From positions 4,092,001 to 4,156,000 of the forward strand of contig NC_014837.1 of the NCBI RefSeq assembly GCF_000175935.2: DNA of 64,000 nucleotides. Reading direction: 5' to 3'. The notes under the pieces are model-generated. The model saw nothing but the letters and a program-made list of their open reading frames with translations. It had not been told where the DNA came from and did not search any database. The stretch is from Pantoea sp. At-9b (GTDB lineage Bacteria > Pseudomonadota > Gammaproteobacteria > Enterobacterales > Enterobacteriaceae). Below are positions 37,185 through 46,597 of the stretch, piece by piece. How positions within the stretch are numbered: the first letter of the stretch is position 1; each line of letters starts with the position of its first letter. The position numbers were made by a program, and so were the translations under genes.

Positions 37185-38144
37185 TCAAACCACCCTGGTC
37201 AGCACCGCTTCGCCCTGGGCAAAGGCCAGCAGGTTTTCAAACACCAAGTCCGCCATCGCCGCCATCGTCTCCTCGGTACTGCTGGCGAGGTGCGGGGTGA
37301 TGACCACATCATCGCGCTGACGCAGTGCCTCGGGCACGGCGGGTTCCTGTTCAAACACGTCCAGCCCGGCACCGGCGATTTCACCGGCTTGCAGCGCAGC
37401 GATCAGCGCTTGTTCATCCACCACGCTGCCGCGCGCGATGTTGATGAGAAAGCCTTTAGGCCCGAGCGCGCGCAGTACCTCAGCATTCACCAAATGATGG
37501 GTGGCTGCCCCGCCTGGCAGCGTCAACACCAGAAAATCAGCTCGCTGCGCCAGTGATAACAATGAGTCATGGCGGAGGTAAGGCACATCCGGGCGCGAAC
37601 GCGGGTTGTAGTAATGAATATCCATATCAAAGGCTTGGGCGCGTTTCGCCAGTTCTTTGCCAATGCCGCCCAGGCCAACAATGCCGCACACCTTGCCCCC
37701 CACTTTGGTGGTGAGCGGATAACGCCCCTGGCTCGGCCATTGTCCTGATCGTGTGTAGCGATCCGCCGCGCTGATCCGACGGGCGACATCCAGCAGCAGC
37801 GCCATGCCGGTATCGGCGACGCAGGCGTTGAGGACGCCAGGCGTGTTGGTCACCACAATACCACGGGCTTTGGCTGCTGCGGTATCGATGGCGTCATAGC
37901 CCACGCCGTTGCTGCAAATCACCTTCAGGTTGGGCAGTTGGTCCATCAATGCAGCGCTGGCACCCATCAATGCGTTGCCGCTGGTGACCAGCGCATCGAT
38001 TTCTGCGCCGTGTTGCGCCAGCCAGGCGGCCTGATCGTCCTGCTGCCATAAGCGGTAAGTGGTAAACTGCGCGTCCAGGTTGTCCTGCAAGCGTGCCGGC
38101 AGTAACGGACCTTTCATCAATACCTTAAACTGCGTTGATGCCAT
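37185..38144 (-). CDS. D-2-hydroxyacid dehydrogenase
   Basis: 319 residues from the ATG at 38144 (AGGGGA upstream). NAD(P)-dependent D-isomer-specific 2-hydroxyacid dehydrogenase. The nucleotide motif is GIVGLGGIGKELAKR, and catalytic residues lie in NIARGSVVDEQAL (Arg), DVFEQEP (Glu) and VVITPHLAS (His). Family members reduce hydroxypyruvate, glyoxylate or 2-keto-sugar acids. Its start overlaps the end of the upstream MFS gene by 20 bp, so the pair is translationally coupled: the transporter probably imports a hydroxy- or sugar acid that the enzyme then interconverts. Confidence 0.9.
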   Translation of the reverse strand: MASTQFKVLMKGPLLPARLQDNLDAQFTTYRLWQQDDQAAWLAQHGAEIDALVTSGNALMGASAALMDQLPNLKVICSNGVGYDAIDTAAAKARGIVVTNTPGVLNACVADTGMALLLDVARRISAADRYTRSGQWPSQGRYPLTTKVGGKVCGIVGLGGIGKELAKRAQAFDMDIHYYNPRSRPDVPYLRHDSLLSLAQRADFLVLTLPGGAATHHLVNAEVLRALGPKGFLINIARGSVVDEQALIAALQAGEIAGAGLDVFEQEPAVPEALRQRDDVVITPHLASSTEETMAAMADLVFENLLAFAQGEAVLTRVV

Positions 38145-39519
38145 CTTCTTTCCCCTGTTTTTCATACGATGTGACGCCAGATTCCTGCTCCTCGCCGACA
38201 CGTTCGATCGGCCCCATCACCAGCCAGAACAGCAAAGCCGCGACCACGCAATGTGCGCCGACAAACACCAGGCCGATGCTGTAGCTACCGGTGACACCCA
38301 CAATGATGCCGAACAGCAGCGGAGTGAGAAAACCGGCGATATTGCCGATGCCGTTGAAGATCGAACCGGCCAGGCCCACCGCTTCTTTCGGCGCGGTATC
38401 GCTGACCACCGTCCAGGTACCCGCACCGGCGGCAACCCCTTTACCAAAGAAGGCGAAGGACATGATGGCGATAATCCCGGCATTGCTCGGGATCACCGCC
38501 GCCAGAATCAACGTTGCCGCCATCAGCATGCCGACGATATACGGGGTTTTACGCGCCCAGGAGATGCTCCAGCCACGTGCCAGCAACTTATCCGAGATGT
38601 AGCCCCCGCTGATGCCGCCAGCAAAACCAAACAACGCCGGCGCAATGGTGGCAAACCCGGCATCAAGAATGTTCATCCCGCGCGCCTGTACCAGGTAAAT
38701 CGGGAACCAGGTGATAAAAAAGTAGCTCAGCGCGATGATGCAGTACTGGCCGATATACGCGCACCACAACATGCGGTTACTGAGCAGCTTCTTGAACATC
38801 GCTTTGCTCAGCGCCGGACGGGCTTTGAGTGTCTGGGCAGCATCGATATCCACCAGCGCGCCGCCATCGACGATATGGCGCAGTTCGGTTTCCGACACTT
38901 GCGGATGGTGTTTCGGACTGCGCATATACCCCGTCCAGACCAGCACGGCCAGCACGCCGATGCCACCCAGCACAAAGAACGGCCACTCCCAGCCATAGCG
39001 CGACACCAGCCAGCCGGAGAGCGGCGAAAAGATCGCGACCGCAAAGTATTGCGCCGAACTAAATAACGAGGATGCCCGCCCACGTTCGGCGCTGGGGAAC
39101 CACATGATCACCACGCGCGCATTGGCCGGAAAACTGGGTGCCTCAATCAGCCCAAGGATAAAACGCAGCGCAAACATCAACGCCAGCGCTGCCGTCATGC
39201 CGCTGGAAAACTCACCGACAAACCCCATCGCAATGGTGGCAAGCGACCAGAGAGCCAGCGTCACGCCATAGACCTTTTTGGTGCCGAAGCGATCGAGGAA
39301 CAAACCACCGGGAATCTGGCCGATCACATAGGCCCAGCTAAAGGCGGAGAGGATCAACCCCAACTGGATCGCCGAAAGCCCGAACTCTTCTTTGATCGCC
39401 GAGCCGGAGATCGACAGGATCGAGCGGTCAGCGTAGGCCACCACGGAAAGAAACAGGATCAGCATCAGGATCCAGATACGGACATGGCTGGTGCGCCCAG
39501 CGATTTTTTGGTGTGACAT
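38125..39519 (-). CDS. MFS transporter, ACS (anion:cation symporter) family
   Basis: 464 residues, twelve transmembrane segments. The first helix with YADRSILSISGSAI and the loop GLFLDRFGTKKVYG fit the ACS family, which includes glucarate, galactonate and hexuronate importers (GudP, DgoT, ExuT). It ends inside the dehydrogenase gene, forming a two-gene operon. Substrate inferred only as an organic or sugar acid. Confidence 0.87.
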   Translation of the reverse strand: MSHQKIAGRTSHVRIWILMLILFLSVVAYADRSILSISGSAIKEEFGLSAIQLGLILSAFSWAYVIGQIPGGLFLDRFGTKKVYGVTLALWSLATIAMGFVGEFSSGMTAALALMFALRFILGLIEAPSFPANARVVIMWFPSAERGRASSLFSSAQYFAVAIFSPLSGWLVSRYGWEWPFFVLGGIGVLAVLVWTGYMRSPKHHPQVSETELRHIVDGGALVDIDAAQTLKARPALSKAMFKKLLSNRMLWCAYIGQYCIIALSYFFITWFPIYLVQARGMNILDAGFATIAPALFGFAGGISGGYISDKLLARGWSISWARKTPYIVGMLMAATLILAAVIPSNAGIIAIMSFAFFGKGVAAGAGTWTVVSDTAPKEAVGLAGSIFNGIGNIAGFLTPLLFGIIVGVTGSYSIGLVFVGAHCVVAALLFWLVMGPIERVGEEQESGVTSYEKQGKEDGINAV

Positions 39520-39953
39520 AGGGTGAATTCCTTAATCAGAGGAGCCTCCTGCTCTGGATGATGTGTTCAGGAATACCGCTTAATTTTCCCTGTTGAGAAA
39601 ATATAAAGAGCCGGGCATGGCGTGGTCATTGTGCGGATGAGGGAATTGCATGGGAAATTTCACCCCTGTTTTGGCGTATGCCACAAAGCAAGGTGCGATG
39701 CTGCACAGAACCCTAAATCTCTCGCCAGCAAACACCGGGAGTGTGCGCCAGGTCGAAGAAAATTCTTTGAGCCGCAACTATGTGCAGGCTAAGGATTCAG
39801 CCGCCGACGGCAAAATGTGCGCGCATCAGCAGAATATGTATTTACCCGTTGTCAGCATCGCTGCCGCTTCGTAGTCTGCAAATGGTTTCATTTATCCATT
39901 CTTAATATCAATGAAACTTTCATTCTAATAACAACCTCACCCTGGAGTCCGCG
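39520..39953. other. Non-coding divergent region, MFS to sugar-binding gene
   Basis: 434 bp with only short, unconvincing ORFs. GTTTCATT (39885-39892) and AATGAAAC (39910-39917) form an inverted repeat separated by 17 bp, followed directly by TTTCATT; this lies about 40-70 bp upstream of the binding-protein start and may be an operator. Confidence 0.4.
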
Positions 39954-40874
39954 ATGAAAACCATCAAGGCGATCGTGTTAGTTGGTCTGTTGTGCAGCTC
40001 TGCCTCCGCGCTGGCGGAAAAAATCGGCGTATCAATGGCCTATTTCGATCAAAATTTCCTGACCATTATTCGTCATGCCATTGATAAAGAAGCCAAAGCG
40101 CGCGGGCTGGGGGTGCAGTTTGAAGATGCACGCGGTGATGTCGGTCGTCAGACCGATCAGGTGCAGAGTTTTATCAGCGCCGGTGTCGATGCCATCATCG
40201 TCGATCCGGTGGATTCCGCCAGCACCCCGGCCCTGACCAAAATGGCGCAACAGGCAAAAATCCCGCTGGTTTACGTCAACCGCTCACCGGGCGATAAAAC
40301 CTTGCCGCCTGGCGTGGTGTTTGTCGGCTCCGATGAACGCGAATCAGGCACCTTGCAGATGGAAGCGCTGGCGAAGATGGCAAATTATAAAGGCAAGGTG
40401 GCGATCATGATCGGCAACCTGACCGATGCCGGAGCCCTGCAACGAACCAAAGATGTCGAGCAGGTGGTGGCGAAGTATCCGGGCATGAAGGTAGTGCTGA
40501 AGCAGACCGCGAACTACGCGCGCAACGAAGGCATGGATTTGATGCTGAACTGGCTGACCAACGGCGAAGAGATCGATATCGTGGCGGCGAACAATGACGA
40601 GATGGCGATTGGTGCCACCATGGCGCTGGCCCAGGCAAAAACTGGCAAAAAGATTTTGGTGGGCGGGATCGATGCCACGCCGGACGGCCTGAAAGCGCTG
40701 GCGGCCGGAACCTTGCAGGTTACGGTTTTCCAGGATGCGATTGGTCAGGGCAAAACGTCGGTCGATGTGGCGCAGAAACTGATCAAGGGTGAAAAACTGG
40801 ATTCACACGTCTGGATTCCGTTTGAACTGGTGACCAAAGAGAATATGCAGCACTACGTCGAGAAAAGTGAGTAA
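39954..40874 (+). CDS. Periplasmic sugar-binding protein (RbsB-like), orphan
   Basis: 306 residues with a Sec signal peptide (KTIKAIVLVGLLCSSASALA, cleaved before EK). The fold is a periplasmic binding protein of the ribose/galactose type: VSMAYFDQNFLTIIRHAIDKEA at the start, VDAIIVDPVDSAST, and AANNDEMAIGATMA are characteristic. GGAG is 7 nt upstream of the ATG. No ABC ATPase or permease is adjacent, so it must pair with a transporter elsewhere or serve as a chemoreceptor ligand protein. The ligand is unknown. Confidence 0.85.
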   Translation: MKTIKAIVLVGLLCSSASALAEKIGVSMAYFDQNFLTIIRHAIDKEAKARGLGVQFEDARGDVGRQTDQVQSFISAGVDAIIVDPVDSASTPALTKMAQQAKIPLVYVNRSPGDKTLPPGVVFVGSDERESGTLQMEALAKMANYKGKVAIMIGNLTDAGALQRTKDVEQVVAKYPGMKVVLKQTANYARNEGMDLMLNWLTNGEEIDIVAANNDEMAIGATMALAQAKTGKKILVGGIDATPDGLKALAAGTLQVTVFQDAIGQGKTSVDVAQKLIKGEKLDSHVWIPFELVTKENMQHYVEKSE

Positions 40875-40928
40875 CGGCACGCGCCGTTACCCGCCATACC
40901 CTCAGCAAGGGCGCAATTTATTGCGCCC
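40871..40928. repeat. Two palindromic hairpins between convergent genes
   Basis: GTAACGGC/GCCGTTAC (40871-40890) is followed by the perfect palindrome GGGCGCAATTTATTGCGCCC (40909-40928), which overlaps the stop of the GNAT gene and resembles a degenerate REP-like hairpin without its GTAG. Neither has a T-run. Confidence 0.6.
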
Positions 40929-41424
40929 ACTCTGCCCGCAGCACCGACATCACCACGATATCGTGGTACTCGCCATTGCGCAGGCAGGCTTTACGCCGCA
41001 CCCCTTCGTGCTGAAAACCGAGACGTTGATAGAGGCGCAGCGCGCGCTGGTTATCGTGAAACGCCTCCAGCTCGATACGCTGCACACCCAGCCAGTTAAA
41101 GGCGTAATCCATGCCGGTACGGATCAGTTTTTCGCCAATGCCGCGCCCACTGAAGGCCGGATCAACGCTGATGCCAAAGCTGATACCGTGGCGAGTCCGT
41201 GGCCGATGATCCACAAACAGCGTCAGCTCCCCCACCAGGTTACCGTCGATTTCCGCCACAAAGGCGATAAAGCCCTCTGCCTCCATTTTCTCGAATTTTT
41301 TCTCCCAGGTGACAACACTGGGAAAGGGCAACTGCGTGGTCCATTGGTAGACTGCTGGCTGGCTGTACAACCGTTGGTACGCGGCCGCATCGCGCGGTTC
41401 ACGGCCACGGATAAGCAAATCCAT
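40918..41424 (-). CDS. GNAT-family N-acetyltransferase
   Basis: 168 residues. Acetyl-CoA-dependent acetyltransferase; the acetyl-CoA motif is FSGRGIGEKLIRTGMDYAF (motif A, Q/RxxGxG/A) and QRIELEAFHDNQRALRLYQRLGFQHEGVRR is motif B with the family-typical Asn-Ala-Tyr-Gly region. It resembles the E. coli YhhY/RimJ-type branch that acetylates amino acids or antibiotics. It is divergent from the ABC exporter gene. Confidence 0.88.
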   Translation of the reverse strand: MDLLIRGREPRDAAAYQRLYSQPAVYQWTTQLPFPSVVTWEKKFEKMEAEGFIAFVAEIDGNLVGELTLFVDHRPRTRHGISFGISVDPAFSGRGIGEKLIRTGMDYAFNWLGVQRIELEAFHDNQRALRLYQRLGFQHEGVRRKACLRNGEYHDIVVMSVLRAEWAQ

Positions 41425-41487
41425 ATCGCTATTCTCCTGAAAATTACACTAAGCTGAATGATTCAATGAGACGGAAAGAGTGACGCT

Positions 41488-43320
41488 ATGCTGTATCGCC
41501 GTTTTGAACGTTTTATCAATATTTTCCAGGATGCACCAACAGATTCACCCCCTTCCACTGTCTGGCCGTTTTATCTCTACTATCTGCGCCAGGTTTGGCC
41601 AAGTTTTGTCGCCCTGCTGATTGTCGGACTGGTGCAGGCGCTGATTGAAGTGGCGCTGTTCAGCTATCTCAGCCGCATTATCGACCTGGTGAACCACTCA
41701 ACCCCGGCCACGCTGTTTACTGATAACTGGCCGATTTTGCTGTGGATGGCGGTGGTGGCGCTGATTTTCCGGCCCATCGTGATTGCCTTGCATGATCTGC
41801 TGGTGCATCAAAGTATCAGCCCCAGCATGACCAGCCTGATCCGCTGGCAAAATCACAACTACGTGCTGCGGCAGAGCCTGAATTTCTTCCAGAACGATTT
41901 TGCTGGCCGCATCGCACAACGCATCATGCAAACCGGCAACTCATTGCGTGATTCGGCGGTGCAACTGGTGGATGCCATCTGGCACGTGCTGATTTACGCC
42001 GTCACCTCGCTGGTGCTGTTTGCCGAAGCCGACTGGCGGCTGATGATCCCACTTATCATCTGGCTGGTCGCCTATAGTCTGTCGCTGCGTTTCTTCGTAC
42101 CCCGCGTGAAACAGCGCTCGGTGGTGTCTTCCGAGGCACGTTCGAAGCTGATGGGCACCATTGTCGATGGCTATACCAATATCGCCACCATTAAGCTGTT
42201 CGCCCATAACGATCTGGAAAAACGTTATGCACGCGAAGCGATTCAGGAGCAAACCGACAAAACCCAGCACGCCAGTCGCATGGTCACCAGCATGGATATC
42301 ACGCTGTCGACGCTGAACGGCCTGTTAATTGTCAGCACCTCTGGCCTGGCGCTGTGGTTATGGAGCCAGTCGTTGATTAGCGTCGGCGCGATTGCGCTGG
42401 CAACCGGCCTGGTGATTCGCCTGGTCAACATGTCGGGCTGGATCATGTGGGTGGTAAACGGCATCTTCGAAAATATCGGCATGGTGCAGGATGGTCTGAA
42501 TACCATCTCCCAGCCGCTCAGCGTGCAGGATGCCCCTGCCGCGCAGAAGATGCAGGTGACGCGCGGCCAAATCCGTTTCGAAGATGTGCGCTTCGATTAC
42601 GGTGGCGGTCGCCAGGTGATCAATCGCCTCAACCTCAATATCAAGCCGGGGGAGAAAATTGGCTTGATTGGCCCGTCCGGTGCGGGCAAATCGACGATGG
42701 TGAATTTGCTGCTGCGGCTGTATGACCTGAACGGTGGCCGCATCCTGATTGACGACCAAAACATCGCCAACGTCACCCAGGAAAGCCTGCGTGGTCAGAT
42801 TGGCATGATCACTCAGGACACCTCGTTGCTGCACCGTTCGATTCGCGAAAACCTGTTGTATGGCCGCCCGGATGCCACCGAAGCGGAGCTGATGCAGGCG
42901 ATTCGCCGCGCGCGCGCCGACGAGTTTATTCCGCTGCTGTCTGACCCACAGGGGCGCACCGGGCTGGATGCGCACGTCGGTGAGCGCGGCGTGAAGCTGT
43001 CGGGTGGCCAACGTCAGCGTATCGCCATCGCCCGCGTGCTGCTGAAAGACGCACCGATTCTGATCATGGATGAGGCCACCTCGGCACTGGATTCAGAAGT
43101 CGAAGCGGCGATTCAGGAGAGCCTGGAAACGCTGATGCAGGGCAAAACGGTGATTGCCATCGCCCACCGCCTCTCCACCATTGCCAAAATGGATCGCCTG
43201 GTGGTGCTGGAGCAGGGGCAAATCGTCGAGATGGGTAACCACCGCGAGCTGCTGGCGCACAACGGTTTGTACGCGCGCCTGTGGCAGCATCAGACCGGGG
43301 GTTTTGTCGGCGTGGATTAA
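41488..43320 (+). CDS. ABC exporter, fused permease-ATPase
   Basis: 610 residues. Type IV (MsbA-like) half-transporter: six transmembrane helices in about 30-330, then one nucleotide-binding domain with Walker A GPSGAGKST (395-403), Q-loop IGMITQD, signature LSGGQRQRIAIARVL, Walker B ILIMDEATSALD and switch IAHRLST. It functions as a homodimer exporting lipid, drug or peptide; nothing in the neighbours indicates which. Its stop overlaps the convergent FemAB-like gene by 4 bp. Confidence 0.92.
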   Translation: MLYRRFERFINIFQDAPTDSPPSTVWPFYLYYLRQVWPSFVALLIVGLVQALIEVALFSYLSRIIDLVNHSTPATLFTDNWPILLWMAVVALIFRPIVIALHDLLVHQSISPSMTSLIRWQNHNYVLRQSLNFFQNDFAGRIAQRIMQTGNSLRDSAVQLVDAIWHVLIYAVTSLVLFAEADWRLMIPLIIWLVAYSLSLRFFVPRVKQRSVVSSEARSKLMGTIVDGYTNIATIKLFAHNDLEKRYAREAIQEQTDKTQHASRMVTSMDITLSTLNGLLIVSTSGLALWLWSQSLISVGAIALATGLVIRLVNMSGWIMWVVNGIFENIGMVQDGLNTISQPLSVQDAPAAQKMQVTRGQIRFEDVRFDYGGGRQVINRLNLNIKPGEKIGLIGPSGAGKSTMVNLLLRLYDLNGGRILIDDQNIANVTQESLRGQIGMITQDTSLLHRSIRENLLYGRPDATEAELMQAIRRARADEFIPLLSDPQGRTGLDAHVGERGVKLSGGQRQRIAIARVLLKDAPILIMDEATSALDSEVEAAIQESLETLMQGKTVIAIAHRLSTIAKMDRLVVLEQGQIVEMGNHRELLAHNGLYARLWQHQTGGFVGVD

Positions 43321-44432
43321 TCGCCGCGTCGATACGGCAGGGCGTCGCGCGCCTCCGCTTCCCAGGCGCGGATCCCTGCCCGCTCCTGTTGCAGAAAATC
43401 GCCCACCGCCGCCCGTAGCCCCGGATGGCTGAGATAGTGCCACGAATGGGTGATCTGCGGTTCGAAGCCACGCACCAGTTTGTGCTCGCCCTGCGCACCC
43501 GCATCAAAGCGCGCGATGCCCTCGGCCATCGCGTAATCCATCCCCTGGTAGAAACAGGTTTCGAAGTGCAGCCGATCAAACTCCGCCAGGCAACCCCAGT
43601 AGCGGCCATACAAGGTGGTGCCATCTACCAGACAGAAGGCCATCGCCGCCTGTTGCCGTTGTAGCGAGGCGATGCACACCCGGATACTGTGTGGCATCCG
43701 TTCGGCCAGCAGGCTGAAGAACTCGCGTGTCAGATAGGGCCGCTGGCCGCGCACCGCATAGGTATTGGCGTAGCAGGTGTAAATAAAGTCCCACTGATCT
43801 TCACGCAGCTGATCGCCGCGATACCAGTCAAAAGCAAAACCGTTGCTGGCTACCTGTTCGCGTTCTTTACGCAGCTGTTTACGTTTCCGCGACATCAGGG
43901 TGTCGAGGAAATCCTGGAAATCCCGGTAGCCCCGATTGTGCCAGTGATACTGAATGCCGAGACGCGCCAGCCAGTCCGGTGCCTGTTCGAGCATGGCATT
44001 GGCGTGCGGTGTGGTGAAGTTGATATGGGCGCTGCTCAGGCCGTGCTGATGCAGGTAATCCGGTAATTGCGCGAGTAATGGCGCAGCATCACCCAACAGG
44101 CGCGCGCCAGTCACCGGGCTGAACGGAATCGCGCCCAGCCATTTGGGATAATAAGGGATACCCGCCCGCTGGCAGGCATCCGCCCAGGCGTGATCGAACA
44201 CATATTCGCCCCACGAATTACGTTTGCGATAGCCCGGCAGCGCCGCACGCACCTCGCCCCGCTCGCGCCAAATGAGGTGATCCGGCTGCCAGCCGCTTTC
44301 CGGCCGCACGCTGCCGCTCTCTTCCAGCGTGAGCAGAAAAGCGTGGCGTAAAAACGGTTGATCGTCAGGTAACAATGCATCCCACGCGGCGGCGCTAATC
44401 TCCGCCAGCGATGACAGGTGAAGCAAAGACAT
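43317..44432 (-). CDS. FemAB-like (DUF482/PF04339) acyltransferase family protein
   Basis: 371 residues from the ATG at 44432 (a 13-residue extension upstream is unlikely). GNAT-fold protein of the peptidoglycan-biosynthesis-like FemAB group. Family blocks include YVFDHAWADACQRAGIPYYPKWLGAIPFSPVTG, FLDTLMSRKRKQLRKER and CFYQGMDYAMAEGIARFDAGAQGEHKLVRGFEP. Members are thought to transfer amino acids or acyl groups, but the substrate here is unknown. A pair of REP-like repeats lies upstream. Confidence 0.82.
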   Translation of the reverse strand: MSLLHLSSLAEISAAAWDALLPDDQPFLRHAFLLTLEESGSVRPESGWQPDHLIWRERGEVRAALPGYRKRNSWGEYVFDHAWADACQRAGIPYYPKWLGAIPFSPVTGARLLGDAAPLLAQLPDYLHQHGLSSAHINFTTPHANAMLEQAPDWLARLGIQYHWHNRGYRDFQDFLDTLMSRKRKQLRKEREQVASNGFAFDWYRGDQLREDQWDFIYTCYANTYAVRGQRPYLTREFFSLLAERMPHSIRVCIASLQRQQAAMAFCLVDGTTLYGRYWGCLAEFDRLHFETCFYQGMDYAMAEGIARFDAGAQGEHKLVRGFEPQITHSWHYLSHPGLRAAVGDFLQQERAGIRAWEAEARDALPYRRGD

Positions 44433-44547
44433 CCACGGCTCCCGGCCTGATAAAAGCGAACCTGTAGTCAAACAGGTTTTGTCGCCGGGGGAAAGGTGCA
44501 GCGCACCGAATGCGAACTTAAACCAGAGCGCTGTGTCGGAAAAAAGC

Positions 44548-44607
44548 GCGCGATAAATCGCGCCGCTACGATCAGGCAGATTTTTGTAGCGGCGTGATTT
44601 ATCGCGC
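44548..44607. repeat. REP-like inverted pair
   Basis: A perfect reverse copy (44548-44569) and a forward copy with one change (GTAGCGGCGTGATTTATCGC plus GC, 44586-44607) lie tail to tail in the region shared by two divergent genes. Confidence 0.9.
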
Positions 44608-44645
44608 GTTATATACTCCGCTTTTGTTTGCCATCAGGAAGCGCC

Positions 44646-45545
44646 ATGGATCGTCTTGATTGTGACCGGATGTTTGTTGCCGTGCTGGAAGTCGGCAGCT
44701 TCGCCGGTGCCGCCGCGCGGCTTGGCACCAGCAGCGGCCAGGCGTCAAAACTGGTATCCAGACTCGAGCAGGAGCTGGGCGTACAGCTGTTTAAACGCAG
44801 CACGCGCGCGCTATCACCTACCGAAGTGGGTCGCGCTTATTACGAACGGGTAAAAAGCCTGCTGGAAGCCTTCGACACCCTCGATGCCACGGTGCGCGAA
44901 AGCGCCACGACCCCAACCGGACGGCTGAAGATCAGCGCCCCCGGCACCTTTGGCACCGCCGTGCTTGCCCGCGTGCTGGTGGAGTTTGCCCGCACCTATC
45001 CGCAAATCGAACTGGACGTGAATTTCTCCGATCGGGCGGTGAATATCGTCGATGAAGGGTTTGATATGGCGATTCGCATCGGCAAGCTGGATGACAGCAG
45101 CCTGATCGCCCGCCGTCTCGGTGATGTGGCGGTGCGCGTGGCGGCTTCGCCCGGCTATCTCCAGCAACACGGCACGCCGCAGCACTGGCGCGATCTGGCT
45201 GCGCACCAATGTATCAGCGACACCAATTTCCGCGATCCCTGGCACTGGCCGTTCATCACCCCCTGCGGTGATAGCGTCAATATGCCGATTCGCGGCCGCC
45301 TGTGTTTCTCCAATACTGAAGCCTGTTTACAGGCCGCGCTGGCCGGGCTGGGTATCGCGCGCTTACCGGGCTTTATTGCCGCACCCGCACTGCAACGCGG
45401 TGAGATCGTGTCGCTGCTGGATGCCTTCGCCACCCCGCCGCTTGGCCTGTTTGCGCTTTATCCCCCTGCCCGCCATCTGGCGCAGAAAACCCGTCTGCTG
45501 ATCGACTTCCTCGCCGAGCATTTCCGCCATTCTCCACCGGGCTGA
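44646..45545 (+). CDS. LysR-family transcriptional regulator
   Basis: 299 residues from the ATG at 44646, with AGGA 7 nt upstream. N-terminal winged helix-turn-helix (AARLGTSSGQASKLVSRLEQELG) and an effector-binding domain of the type seen in regulators of glutathione transferases and quinone reductases. The gene downstream on the same strand encodes a glutathionyl-hydroquinone reductase, and a LysR-type T-N11-A dyad lies between them, so this regulator probably controls it. Confidence 0.9.
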   Translation: MDRLDCDRMFVAVLEVGSFAGAAARLGTSSGQASKLVSRLEQELGVQLFKRSTRALSPTEVGRAYYERVKSLLEAFDTLDATVRESATTPTGRLKISAPGTFGTAVLARVLVEFARTYPQIELDVNFSDRAVNIVDEGFDMAIRIGKLDDSSLIARRLGDVAVRVAASPGYLQQHGTPQHWRDLAAHQCISDTNFRDPWHWPFITPCGDSVNMPIRGRLCFSNTEACLQAALAGLGIARLPGFIAAPALQRGEIVSLLDAFATPPLGLFALYPPARHLAQKTRLLIDFLAEHFRHSPPG

Positions 45546-45549
45546 TTCC

Positions 45550-45562
45550 TTCCATTTTGGAA
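45550..45562. promoter_or_regulatory. LysR-type T-N11-A box before the GST gene
   Basis: TTCCATTTTGGAA is a perfect dyad (TTCCA/TGGAA, 3-bp centre) with T-N11-A geometry, 83 bp upstream of the reductase start and just behind the LysR stop. Confidence 0.55.
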
Positions 45563-45644
45563 GCAATGAAAGCCATTTTGCCCGGATTATCACCCCTCCG
45601 GCAGCGGGTTAAGCTAACCAACATCACCACAGAGGAGCAGAGCG

Positions 45645-46586
45645 ATGTTGGTAAACGGTAAGTGGAGCGCAGAGTGGCATCCGGTACAGGCCACCGATAA
45701 ACAGGGCGGCTTTGTCCGTCAGACATCGAGTTTTCGCCATTGGATCACCTGCGATGGTTCCAGCGAGTTTGCTGCCGAGCCGGATCGCTATCACCTCTAT
45801 GTGGCGCTGATTTGCCCGTGGGCCTCGCGTACCCTGATTGCCCGCAACCTGAAAGGGCTGGAGCAGGTGATCAGCGTGTCGGTGGTGGAACCACAACTGG
45901 GCGACCAGGGCTGGCATTTCGGTGATTATCCTGGTGCCGATCGCGATACCCTGAATAATGCTGAGTATCTGCATGAACTCTATACCCGCGCCGCCGCCGA
46001 TTTCACCGGTCGTGCCACCGTGCCGGTGCTGTGGGATAAAAAGACCGGGACCATCGTGAATAACGAATCCGCCGATATCCTGCGCATGCTGAACAGCGGT
46101 TTTGGCGATCTCGCCGATAACAGCATCGATCTGTACCCGCAGGATCTGCGCAGCGAGATCGATGCGATCAATGAATCGATCTATCCCCGTCTGAATAACG
46201 GCGTGTATCGCACCGGTTTCGCCACCACGCAAATCAGCTATCAGCAGGCGTTTCAGGATGTCTTTAGCCAGTTGGATGAGCTGGAGGAGCGCCTGAGCGA
46301 TGGCCGCACCTTCTTGTTGGGCGAGCAGCTGACCGAAGCCGATATTCGCCTGTTTGTGACGCTGATCCGCTTTGACGCGGCTTACCATGGCCTGTTCAAA
46401 TGCAACCTGCGCCGCTTGCGCGACTATCCGCTACTCAATCGCTACCTGAAGAGTATGCTGTCGGTGTCCGGCGTGCGCCAGACAGTGAATATCGACCATA
46501 TCAAGCAGGGCTACTATTCCATCAAAGCACTGAACCCAAATGGTATCGTGCCGGCTGGCCCGGATATGGCGGAATACGGTTTTTAA
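45645..46586 (+). CDS. Glutathionyl-hydroquinone reductase (Xi-class GST)
   Basis: 313 residues. The catalytic CPWA motif (Cys57) follows YHLYVALICPWASRTLIAR, the Xi-class signature, and the C-terminal GST domain has EQLTEADIRLFVTLIRFD. Enzymes of this class reduce glutathionyl-hydroquinones formed from quinones. RBS GAGGAG is 7 nt upstream. It is followed after 11 bp by an esterase gene on the same strand. It is a paralogue of, not identical to, E. coli YqjG. Confidence 0.9.
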   Translation: MLVNGKWSAEWHPVQATDKQGGFVRQTSSFRHWITCDGSSEFAAEPDRYHLYVALICPWASRTLIARNLKGLEQVISVSVVEPQLGDQGWHFGDYPGADRDTLNNAEYLHELYTRAAADFTGRATVPVLWDKKTGTIVNNESADILRMLNSGFGDLADNSIDLYPQDLRSEIDAINESIYPRLNNGVYRTGFATTQISYQQAFQDVFSQLDELEERLSDGRTFLLGEQLTEADIRLFVTLIRFDAAYHGLFKCNLRRLRDYPLLNRYLKSMLSVSGVRQTVNIDHIKQGYYSIKALNPNGIVPAGPDMAEYGF

Positions 46587-46597
46587 GGAGCGGTAAG

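Noticed and set aside
39650..39874. 74-codon ORF in the 434-bp gap before the sugar-binding gene
   Set aside because: No ribosome binding site and no recognisable protein features.
40909..40928. Intrinsic terminator for the sugar-binding gene
   Set aside because: A perfect palindrome but without a T-run on either strand; recorded as a REP-like hairpin instead.
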